From NCBI GenBank assembly GCA_951799425.1, contig OX637396.1, positions 33,534,701 through 33,598,700 on the forward strand: DNA of 64,000 nt, read 5' to 3'. Numbering within the stretch: the stretch's first letter is position 1; every line of letters starts with the position of its first letter. Made by a program: the position numbers and the translations under genes. Shown piece by piece: positions 1-10,102 of the stretch. The notes beneath the pieces are model-generated. The model made no database searches. It had not been told where the DNA came from and was given only the letters and a program-made list of their open reading frames with translations. The stretch is from Ilex aquifolium (taxonomy: Eukaryota; Streptophyta; Magnoliopsida; Aquifoliales; Aquifoliaceae).

Positions 1-1014
1 ATAATCAAACCTGCCCCGTTTCCTACTCAAATTTTGTCTAAACCATTGTCCTCATCACTGCGAATGTTGAGGTTGTTGAAATCAGAAGTCATGTGGTGTG
101 TCGCTCTAGTGTCGGGATGCCAATCACTTTCTACATTTTGATTATTGACAACTACCATTGCCTGCGCATTAGTTTTCTTGGAAGGGTGAAGGAAACTAAT
201 ATCTAACTTGTGATAACAGTTGTGGACAATGTGTCTTGATTTTCACGTAGTTGACACCAAAGTGAGGATCGGTTGACACCATCAGTGTTTTGAGTGTTGT
301 TGTTCTGGTAATTGCCATGACCACAGCCACCACGATTGTTGAATTGATTGTGCCCTCGGTCTCGGTAATTGTTGGACCTATCCTGCCTTGGCCACATGTG
401 GCAATATTAACACTAGCACCAACAATAGAGAGGCTGGTTGTTGGGGAGAATTCGTGCTTCACTGGTTAATAAAAGAGAATAAACCTCTTCGAGAGTTACA
501 AAATCATTACGGATAGAGATAGTGGCAACCAATGAATCGTACTCTGGACCAAGTCCAGCCAATACATATGTGATATGTGATGATATCATCACTCTTCATT
601 GCTTGACCAGCAATAGCAAGCTCATCTGTGAGCTTTCTGATGTGCATAAAATACTCCGTGCAAAGAGATTACCCTTGCGGGCTGTGGCAAAGTTGAGACT
701 GAATATGGACGGCTTTGGCGCGGGATTGAGAAGCAAAGCAAGTGAAGAGAGCAATCCAAACATCGTGTGAAGTGGTGCACTGGTAAACCTGAGCCAGTAC
801 CTCATCAGTGAGAGAAGTATTGATGGTGCTAAGAATGAGATTATCTTGTTTCCCCCACTGAGCATATGTGGGATTGGGGGAGGTTGTGCCGTCTTCGGCA
901 GTGATTTCTGGGGGAGGAGGTTTAATGGTGCCATCTACATTGCCGAACACCTCTTGGCCTTTGAGATAAGGAAGCATTTGTGCCTTCCATATAGGGTATA
1001 TCAGAGCCTATTCT
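1..1014 (-). pseudogene. Decayed Ty1-copia gag and protease region, running off the left edge
   Basis: Read on the minus strand, a gag-like start (IWKAQMLPYLKGQEVFG, about 992-945) is followed by the copia gag region, then an Asn/Gly-rich stretch (about 395-270). A CCHC zinc knuckle follows (about 265-195). It begins CQL but has lost one Cys (TGT to CGT) and one base, so its second half (GH..H.C) falls in another frame. Next comes a degenerate protease active-site region (about 140-90) in which the usual D-S-G-A reads D-T-R-A followed by THHMTSD. Several frameshifts break the frame. Order and motifs match gag-PR of plant copia elements; integrase and polymerase would lie outside the window. 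No LTR is recognisable on the gag side, where block A homology starts at about 1045. Confidence 0.8.
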
Positions 1015-1044
1015 TGACAAACATAAAAAATATCTGCTTCAATA

Positions 1045-4000
1045 CGATTCAATCCAATTTATGGTTGAGTACATATGGTGAGCCTTCTGATTTCAGTGAG
1101 TTATTTTCATTTGCCTATGGGGTCCTCTGTTCTTTGCTTAATGGGTTTGTTCTGGTTTGAGATATATCTTGTGATACATGGGATTTACCAGGAGCTTTTG
1201 TGTACGGTTACAATTGGTGCAAAGCTGGGTAGTTACACCTTGGCTATATTCAAAATTGGGTCTTCTTCTCTGGCTTATATATTTGTTTTGGTGCGTACTA
1301 GGTGATCGATAAAATGTCATAGAGAAGAAAAGAAAATCCGGGCCAGTCCTTGGCTGACCTTACAGCAACTATGCTTAGCTGATCGCGTCATCGGTGTTAA
1401 GGTCATAACTTGTACTTCGGTTGATTCCTTGGTCATGGGAATTATCTGTTTGCATGAGTTTGCTACTTGGTTGTGTTTGTATTTGTTAATTAATGGTGGG
1501 TCATTGGACCCGGATCAAGATCCACCTACATGGGGAAATGGATTCCAACTTAAGTGGTTGGTGGAAGTTACAAGAGTAAACCACTCTCTTAAGTGGAGGT
1601 GATCATGGCACTCCATGATTGGGTGGTTACTTGGAGGTTACCTTGGTGGTTACCTCCATCTATATAAATAAAGGGAAAATTCTCTGCAGTTTTTTGAACA
1701 AGGGAATACAATTCTTCCAAAGCAAATACTCTCCCTCTCTATATACTTTCTATCTCTCTTTACATTCTCTTTGTGTCAACACCACACACCCTTGGATTTG
1801 TGAGCATGAGAATTCAAGAAGGGACTCCAATAGCCACTTCTTCAACCTTGTACGAGATTTAAGTTTGGCATCGTTGGGCTCATAACAATAAGTAATGATC
1901 TGGTTAATTTTTGGGTTCTTCAAGAGGTATAATGAAAACCCATTATGTGTTATGAGTGATTAAATGTCAACAGTATTTATAGGTTGTTCTAATAGAGTCT
2001 GCTAACTTGGTTGTCCAAGATTGTTTGGCAACCATTTAACATGTCCAAGATTGCACGGTTATGTTTGGATTTTTATTCTGCTTTTTGGGTGTCAGTTTTG
2101 CTAAAGGCTAATTCATTTATGTAGAAAATGAAACTGATGTTGCTATGAAACTGAATTTTGACTCTTGTATAAATCGGTTTGGGTTCATTCAGATATAACT
2201 TAAACTGAATTTGACGAGTCCTACTATAATTTTTGTTTTTTTAATGCTCATTACAACTAATGTCATATATATATAAAAACAACAGCCTGAAGGTCACGGG
2301 TTCGAGTCGCGGAAACAAAGAGTACGGCTACATACATCTAACCCTCTACAGACCCTGCAATGACGGGAGCCTCGTGCACTGGGTGCGCTTTTTACAACTA
2401 ATGTCATATGTTGTGCTAATTCAATCAACTTATTATATCTCTGTTTTAGAGGTTGAAGAACTGTGACCACATACAAAGTTGATCTAGATGATAGAAGTTG
2501 AACTGTGATTTTTCCATGAATTTAGAGTTGACCCCCGTTCTTGCATGGGACATAAGACTTTCATATCAATAAGTTGTTTTCACCATTTTTCTATTTATGC
2601 AAACTGATACATTGCCATATAGTCAGCAGATTCTCTATAATTAAGTTCTAGAATTGCCTTGAGAATGTTTTAATCCAGTAGACCTACGACTATCATATGG
2701 GCCTGCTCACAGCTTCCCTTAATCATTTGATCCTTCATTCCAGTCTCTGATTGAATTATTTGAAATTCACTTTCTATAGGGTGGTGAAAGCTCCTGGACC
2801 ACATCGAGCTCTTTTGGTGCTTGATCATTCTTCCTTTCTCTAGATGAGTGTTCACATTGGGCAGCTTCTTGAATATTTGTTGTTATGGTTTTGTACATTT
2901 GCTACTTGCTTTGATGATTGTTTGCATGGCAATGAATTGGTGCAATCATCAATGCTTAACGTTGCCATGATAGTGCCATTTGGGCTTTGATTAAGTAAAT
3001 TTTTTTCTCAAAAAGTTGTTATTTTTTGTATTTTTTCGTTTGGTTTCATATATGTGATTATAACCAAACAAGCAAAAATAAGATGTGTGTCTTTTATCTT
3101 ATGCTAGTAATTCGAACTAGATTGTGTGTTTGAAATGAATTTTAAGAGAATGTGATTTTTTTATGGCTTGATTTTTCTTTTTAGAAAATGTGGATTTCCA
3201 GTTTTGCCTGTACATGGGTTTAAGAATGGTCAAGTGATATGGGTTGTGACTTTGTAATGTGGGATTGGAAAAAGTTTTGTATTTTGGTTGCATTTGGTTC
3301 GTTATTTTGATTGAGTTGGAAATTATGTGCTGGTTATGGATTAAATTGCATTTCCTTATCGGGTTGTGTTAGACCTTGACAATTTTCTGGTTCCTTTGAA
3401 ATGGTGCTCCGTGTAAATTGCATTTCCTTAACTATTGTTTGATTTGTCGTATTGGTTTTTCTTTTGGACCTTAAAGACAATACCTTTCAGAATTACATTT
3501 GGATTTTAGGCTCCATAATGTTGGCCGAGTATGTTGGTCTAATTGAGGTTCTTTGTGGGACCATGACATGTTTGCGGAACATGTCGCAGGTTCTGTTTCA
3601 GTTGTTGCCAATAGAATTGGGGGCTTGAATTCTGCTGTATGCGATAGAGTGGTTCAATTCTTTTTGTTTTCCCTTTTCAATGAATATCTCTTGAAGATTT
3701 GCTCTAGTGAAAATGATGTCATCTATGTGAATTTCACCGAAGGTTAGCATATTTTGAGTATCATTTTTAATTTTGTTTCTTTATTGCATTTTGGGATTTT
3801 TAATGTTGCATTACGATTCAGTTCAAGTGTATAGAAAAGGTATGATTTAGTTACATACACTCTTCTTTGTATTGGAGATAAGTGTTCAAGTTTTACATAT
3901 CACATTGGTCTTTTATGTCATATGCATATTTGGTGGACATGAATTTATTTGTGGTCGAATTTTGTTATTGATTTGATTTTTAAACTATTTTTTTCCCGAA

Positions 4001-5387
4001 TTTGGTGTTTAAGTTGGTGTTTGTTGAATGGACTTGAATTTACAAGTAATATGATACTTCTAGCTTGTCCAAATATTTATCTCCGGGTACCTGGCATTTA
4101 TATAATAGAACAATTCATTGTACATGTAGTTGAGGCCATTGCTATAAATATTAATGGGTTCTCCTTCATTAAAATCCAGGCTTCATGATAAACATTTGGT
4201 GTAACGAAATGTATAACACAAATGTAAAAGGACCTAGGAGAAAGTGAGTGAGAGAAGACAAGTATTCAGAATTTGCTTTGATGTTGTGAATGACCAGGAA
4301 TCTGCCAGGCTCAATGTGAAGTAATGAAGTGTAAACTGCAACGTATACCTTTCGGCTACCTGGGAGGATTGTAGTGAAGCTGGTAACTTGGGGGTACATA
4401 GCTTTTTCTATTGTCAGAATTGGTGAACAAGTGATGGATCTTGTTCTCTTTTGTGCATCCCTTGCATAGTCTGGCTATTTTGGTTATTCATGTTCTTAGA
4501 TCGATTTTTGAGAGTGACTGCTACAATAATGATACAAGCAATTGTCTTCTGGCAATTAGTATCCTATTATCCCCGCAATTTTATCTAGGTAAGGAACAAA
4601 ACAGTCAGTTCATCATCGCAATAAGTTCCACTGGACGTGATCAAAGACCATAATCTCCAAATCCGTTTCCATGTGGAAGTATAGCCGTATGGGCGACCAT
4701 AGCTGGTGGAAAGCTCTCTGTAAATGGAATAATCTGCAGAAGCAGGACAAGTGCGTATGTGCATTTGTACAGTTCACAGGGTAGGATCATGATTGGCAAA
4801 ATGAGACAGCTAAATGGAGCTTGAATCAGTGACACAGACCAGAATCCCATTTCCAGCAAAGGAGCTGAAGGGGTAGTTTCCTCCGTGCTGGATCACATTT
4901 TCCTAAAACAGCACTGGAACTCATTGCCGTCTCTTAGCTATTGTTTAGCAGGTTTGTGCAACCTTGCTGGAAGATGCAAGGTTGATGAAAGTTTGTCTAT
5001 GACATTGTTGTTGGAGGACAATGTGATGCAATAGCTTGTGTTGATGCTTTGGAAGAATGACAATTAAATGTACTCTGAGAACCATGATTTGATCAGGGAA
5101 GCTCTCGATGGGCATATAGGCGTCCTAACTACAGTCACAAAATGCTATATTTGGCTCGATAAGATTTCATTCACTGTAGCACAAGTTGAGTTTTGGTCTT
5201 AGTAGATTGTGCTTCAATGCTAATCTGATCCATTTATTAGCATGTGATTGAAGGTTTTTGATACATATATCTAATAATAATTTGAATTCGTGAATCTGTT
5301 AACTTGACAAATAATATTTGGATATAAATCAACCGACAATTTGACCCAAAAAATTTTTCTTGTTCAGTTAGATAAGTACACCAACAC
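1045..5387. repeat. Block A left arm of the segmental duplication, no gene recognised
   Basis: This stretch aligns with 19111-22461 and then 28870-30187. Both begin with the same 'ccaatttatggttgagtacat' context at about 1054 and 19120. Only short open frames occur and they are not conserved between copies, except one frame ending at 4188/29050 whose residues differ at many positions. I see no convincing exon chain. AT-rich intergenic DNA downstream of the minus-strand resistance gene is the most economical reading. It is interrupted by a SINE at 2269. Confidence 0.75.
2269..2391 (+). mobile_element. 5'-truncated Au-like SINE
   Basis: The element contains a tRNA-type B box (ggttcgagtc, about 2300-2309), a downstream body with the 'gacgggagcctcgtgcac' block, and a T-rich 3' end. 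This is the layout of plant Au SINEs. It is flanked by an 18-bp direct repeat, ttacaactaatgtcatat, at 2251-2268 and 2392-2409. The paralogous site in block B (about 20832-20860) lacks it and reads straight through. The A-box half is missing, so the copy was 5'-truncated at insertion. Family assignment is from memory of the Au 3' body. Confidence 0.85.
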
Positions 5388-5455
5388 TTAGAGCATCTCC
5401 AACGGGCTCAACAAATAGCATTTTTTAGCTATTTTGCTGAGCCAATCCAAAAAAA

Positions 5456-7043
5456 TTGGCTCCAACCGGCTCTCCACTTCGCTCGCCATTCTGCCTCCCC
5501 CCTTTCTCCCTCACCAATTGTAGCTCGCGTCTTATCTCTCATCAGATCTCTCTCCCTCCAAAATCTCTGGCAACGTCTTCTCCGGATCCAACGACACCGC
5601 CAGCCAAAACCCAGCACCATCACCGACTGCCACCACCAAAACCCAGCACCATCACCGACTGCCACCACCAAAGCCCAACACCATCACTGACTGCCACCAC
5701 CAAAGCCCAGCACCATCACCGACTGCCACCACCAAAACCCAGCACCATCACCGACTGCCACCAACAAAACAGACTGTTTTACCCAAATACAGACTGGTTT
5801 AATCACACAATTGAATCTTTTTGTGGCCTTGAACATTTGTTGCTCAATAATCGAATGTTCGATTTTGCCAGACTGGTTTTTGGTAAAATGGTGGGGAAGT
5901 TTGGGGACTATGATTGTTTTAGTGTGTTTGATAAGGGGTTCAGAGTTTATGGGTCGAATAAGAGTACTGTGTATAGCTTCTTGATTGAGAATTCCAAGAC
6001 ACATTTCACCCTTTTGCATAAAGATCGTCATTTGGTTGTTTTCGAAAACAATTCTTTGGTGTATGCACGGAGAAGAATGCGAAAACACAAGTCTGTGTTG
6101 AAGATTCTGCGGTCGAAGGCTCGGATAAAGCGGTTTTCAACCAGAGTGAAAGAGTTTTTCGGTGGGAATTCGTCGAATTATCAGTGTAAGTTTCGGTTTT
6201 TCATGACTTGGATTTCTTCATTGGATTCATTTGGTGATAGAGATTTGTTTGCAATAGAGAGTGTGTTTAAAGCACACCCAAATGGCTGTTTAGTTGTAGC
6301 ATCGAATTCAATGGATTCAAGAAGAGGAATGCAAATTTTAAGGCCTTTTTTGAACAAGGGATTTCGGGTAATGGCAATTTCACCTAATTTTGATTATTTG
6401 TTGAAGAACACTTGTTGCACAAGCTTGGTTTGATCGATTAATGAAAGGAGAAATCGAACCTGGGGAGGTTTCTTTGGGTCAGAACCTCTCAAATTTGCTT
6501 AGGCTTGGTTTATTATACAAGTTTGGTGGAATTTACATAGACACAGATGTTATAGTTGTGAAGAGTTTTGGGAATCTGAGAAATTCAATAGGAGCACAGA
6601 CTATTGATCTTGAAACTGGAAATTGGAGTCGATTGAATAATGCTGTAATGGTATTTGATAAAGGGCATCCACTTCTTTGCAAGTTCATTGAGGAGTTTGC
6701 ACTCACTTTTGATGGGAATAAATGGGGTCACAATGGCCCTTATTTGGTGTCAAGGGTTGTTTCAAGGGTAAATGGAAGACTTGGATTTAATTTCACTGTA
6801 TTGTCGCCTGTGGCGTTTTATCCAGCTGACTGGAAAAAAATTGGTAGTCTGTTCAATGGGCCAAGGAACATGGGTCATTCGAAATGGTTGCTTGCCAAGC
6901 TCAGGCAAATTCACGGCCAAAGCTATGCGGTTCACCTTTGGAATAAGCAGAGTAGAAGGATAAAGATAGAGGAAGGAAGCATCATTGGGCATATAATGTC
7001 TGGTTGTTGTGTCTTCTGCAATTCTTCTGAATTGACGTTGTAA
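5456..7043 (+). pseudogene. Alpha-1,4-glycosyltransferase family protein (GT32-like), frameshifted and N-terminally replaced
   Basis: From about 5790 the frame resembles plant homologues of lactosylceramide 4-alpha-galactosyltransferase (Gly_transf_sug plus Gb3_synth domains), normally Golgi type II membrane enzymes. The DXD metal/nucleotide-sugar motif is visible as GGIYIDTDVIV (DTD at 6540-6548). Downstream are LETGNWSRLNNAV, LTFDGNKWGHNGPYLVSRV, and a cysteine-bearing C-terminus CCVFCNSS. The first frame stops at 6431-6433. Homology shifts to the other frame near 6410-6417 (AQAWFDRLMKGEIEPGEV) and runs to the stop at 7043, so one indel breaks the gene. Residues before about codon 110 come from a 32-bp minisatellite, and no signal anchor is seen. 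It lies wholly inside the Harbinger-like element, implying capture. A sequencing error at the frameshift is possible but would not restore the N-terminus. Confidence 0.8.
5604..5770 (+). repeat. 32-bp minisatellite, about five copies
   Basis: The unit resembles 'acccagcaccatcaccgac' followed by 'tgccaccaccaaa', repeated about five times with few changes. Because 32 is not a multiple of three, each copy is read in a new frame, giving alternating KTQHHHRLPPP, KPSTITDCHHQ and SPTPSLTATT peptides. It sits where the N-terminus of the glycosyltransferase should be. Confidence 0.9.
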
Positions 7044-8024
7044 GTGTAGAATTAAGGGTGACAAGGTTATGCATAATCTCATTGTATTTATCTTCTTCTT
7101 CTACAATGTGTTGGGGTTTACACTATGTGGTTATGAACCAACTCAGTTCATTCCATAAGTCTACTCATGTAAGAAAATGTAAGAAAAATTATTACAAGTT
7201 TTACATAGATCATAATCACAAGTTTTAGATCATGTTGAAAGTTGTTCCACTTGTATCTTCTGCATTATTTGAAACTGCAAATAAAATAACAATTTTCAAA
7301 CAGTTCTTGCCCTTATGACATTCATTTTGTGGGATAAGGAATTAAAAATCTTTGGTTGACATTTAGAAAGTTAGGACCTTTACTTGAACATGATCTTTCT
7401 ACTGGCTCATACTGTTCCAAGTTTAGAAGGTAAAATTTGATTGTTTATCACCTCATTATAAAGTTCTTATCATCACTTAGGATAAGCCTGAATCTATTAG
7501 TGCTGAGTATTTTTTCCTGCTTCTAATTTGCAGGCACCTGCTGTTTAGCCTTATGTCTACAACTGCATTATCATATTTGTGTTTTTCGTTTTCTCTGTAT
7601 CACTTTGTTCAGAAAACATCAATTGTAGCTAGTATTTGCAGCCTGTTTAGAGGCCTGATAAGTGATTATTATTCTTTTCCTGGAGTTATATATCAGATGA
7701 ATCACCAATCTACCATCATGTTGCTTGGCTGAATATTTGGTTTTATTGTAAATATAGTCGTTGTAAATATGACCGTTGTAAAATTTAAAATTTAAAATTT
7801 GATGACGTGGCACGACACGTCATTATTATGACGCTTACGTGTTATGCCACGTGGCATTTTTGAATTATATTATTGAAAGTTAGTTAAAGTTAGTTGAAGT
7901 AGTAAGTTAAAATAGAGAGCGTGATTGGAGTGAATTTTAAAAAGTTGCTAGTTAAAGTAGCGAATTGAATATTTAAATATATTTTGAGTAGCTATTTTGC
8001 TGAGTGTTGTTGGAGATGCTCTTA

Positions 8025-9396
8025 GGAAGTTCAACAGCTCTATATTTGCACAATAGTAAATTCTTCTACACCACATTAGTTGCCACATTGCTTTTCAAAT
8101 TATGTTCATTTTTTTGTGATCACATCTCTATTTACACATTTATAACCTCTTTCAATGACAGTGAACAAATAATAGTTCCAAATATCACAAAAAAATAAAA
8201 TAAAATTGTGAAGTTACTCAATATCTAAACAAGGCACAGTAAAATTACAATCTTCATTGGGCAAATGTGCAAAATCCTTCATAGTTCTCAAGTAACAATC
8301 TCTAAACTCAACTTGATACTATTGAAGTATTACAAGAAGAAGTTGGCAACTTACCACAAAGCAAAGCAAATCAAGTTGGCAGTTACATGCCCCTGTATAA
8401 TTACAAAGAGGAATAGCACTCTAGACAATAATATCACACAGGAGAATAGAAAATGTAAATAGAAAAAACAATGACAAAGCAAACATTTAACAAGCACTTT
8501 TCAAATCGAACTCACCTGTGGCTGGCATTTAAGAAAGTTGCCACTTCCAACAGGCTTCACCACCAACGTCTGTAAACACCAATACAAATAAGGAATTTAG
8601 CGGCATACTGAATGATAGTTGCTCACATATCAAAATGAGTATTAGTTTACTTTCAATTGGATAGATTACACTTGTAAATTAGGACCCTAGTTTTACATTG
8701 TCTCTTCTACAATTAATTTTTTTCACATTGAACCTTTAATTCCTTCCATTTCAGAAGGAAAAAAAAAAACCTTTAATTGCTTGAATTTGTTTCACATAGT
8801 CCCAAAGCCAAAGGTTCGTTTTGTTTCAGATGGAAAATGCATACAGGCCAATGAATTTTGTAGCAATGTGTAACTAATTAACAGTAGGTAGGGGGAAAGG
8901 GGGTGGCAATAAAGGGTCATGCAATTTTGTAATTTCCATCCATAAGTTAACAGTCACTGGGGTTTGGGGCCATGTGAAACCAATTAACAGGGGGTAATAT
9001 GACAAAATTGATTATAGAGGTAGCAAATGAGATTTGGGCAATAGTGTTGGGTGCTAAGTATAAGTTTCCTTTTTAAGACTTGAACCTGATTAATACATAG
9101 GAGGAATTGCACTCTATACCCCAAATATTAGATTTTTCATATTGTACTCAATGTATTAAAAGTGTTGCAACATAGCCATATGTAAGCTTCCATTGCTTAT
9201 TATGTCAAAAATCACCCCAATAACATTGATAAAATTAGTAACAGAAGCTAACAGAAGAACCACATTACAATGCTATTAATACATTCAAGGTGCAATGTGA
9301 AGAATATAATTTTTTAGGGTACAAAGTGAATTTATAAATATTTTAGGGTGTAAAGTAAAATTCCCATAAATCAAATTGAAAACAGAGCCAATCAGA
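8025..9396. other. 3' flank of the block A resistance pseudogene
   Basis: It is homologous to 30190-30943 in block B. Block B lacks about 400 bp corresponding to 8880-9290, a deletion that removed most of the MITE at 9103. No coding region is recognisable. It may include the 3' UTR of the minus-strand gene. Confidence 0.6.
9103..9365. mobile_element. Foldback MITE, family 1
   Basis: The two halves are inverted: the left end 'ggaattgcactctatacccc' pairs imperfectly with the complement of '...gtgtaaagtaaaattccc'. Similar palindromic copies with a shared 'gttgacttttgac' centre in some members lie at 13147, 39181 and 53112. Only the right part survives in block B (about 30838-30915), so the insertion predates the block duplication. 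Confidence 0.6.
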
Positions 9397-9552
9397 TTAA
9401 AAAGGAAAGAAATGGAACCTGCGATAACCAATCTGAATGCTGGGGATGTGAGAAATCTTGGGCCAATCTTCTCCATTCTCCTTGGAATACCGTCCTTCAA
9501 GAAGTGGGCATCCATGTATTACCAGGGTTAAAAGTGTGTCAAGTATCCTTTC

Positions 9553-9768
9553 GTTCGGCAAGGAACCCAACTCGGGGCAATTCCGGATTGTCAGATGCTC
9601 AAGAGAGGTTAGGTTTTGAAGCCCCTCAGAGAGAGACTCAAACTTAGGGCAATTGCTGATTATCAGACGCTCAAGAGAGGTTAGGTTTTGAAGCCCCTCA
9701 GAGAGAGACTCAAACTTAGGGCAATTGCTGATTTCCAGATGCTCAAGAGAGGTTAGGTTTTGGAGCCC
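9553..9768 (-). repeat. Three 72-bp LRR repeats in the pseudogene
   Basis: Three nearly identical 24-residue LRR units of the pattern GLQNLTSLExLxISNCPKFES run in tandem. The matching three units in the block B gene are at 31100-31315. Neighbouring units are closer to each other than usual for LRRs, suggesting recent slippage or conversion. Confidence 0.85.
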
Positions 9769-10020
9769 CTTAGAGAGAGACTTTAGATTCCAGAATCCAA
9801 AAATACGAAGGGATTTTAGTGTAGCAGGAAGAAAACACGACTCCGTAAAGGAAAGTAGCTCTGGATATACATGACCCATGGTGAAACTCCTAAGAGAGGA
9901 GAGTCTTTGCAGGCCCCACTCTGATAGAGGCTTTAGTTCTCCGTAATTGCAGATATCTAGCTCTTCTAGGTTGGGGGGCAAATTATGGTGAGGAAAGGAC
10001 TCAAGGCTTTTACAATTACA

Positions 10021-10102
10021 TTAGGTTTGGAGTCACTTGAATGACTTACAATTACAATTACATTACAATTACAATTACATTAGCTCTTCTAGATATCTAG
10101 CT
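10021..10102. other. Templated filler DNA at an LRR deletion junction
   Basis: The 82 bp have no counterpart in block B, which instead has about 540 bp here (about 31561-32090). They are a patchwork of nearby sequence. 'tttggagtcacttgaatg' (10026-10043) is identical to 11050-11067. Repeats of acaattacatt extend the left edge. 'tagctcttctag' and 'agatatctagct' (10081-10102) copy 9951-9969. Confidence 0.8.

Larger units (their letters stand above)
5391..8021. mobile_element. PIF/Harbinger-like DNA element carrying a captured gene
   Basis: The ends are inverted: GAGCATCTCCAAC at 5391-5403 and its complement at 8009-8021. They are flanked by a TTA direct repeat (5388-5390, 8022-8024). The block B paralog at about 30184-30190 has only 'cacttgggaag' at this place, so the 2631 bp are an insertion. 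The left end holds a subterminal hairpin (gctcaacaaatagc with gctattttgctgagc, about 5408-5442), and the tagctattttgctgag motif recurs at about 7989-8004. Terminal bases plus a 3-bp TTA duplication fit PIF/Harbinger. No transposase is present, so it is non-autonomous. Its cargo is the glycosyltransferase pseudogene at 5456-7043. About 900 bp after the gene hold no further coding sequence. Confidence 0.8.

Noticed and set aside
2298..2312. B-box-like ggttcgagtc as a possible tRNA gene
   Set aside because: No cloverleaf or A box around it. It belongs to a truncated SINE.
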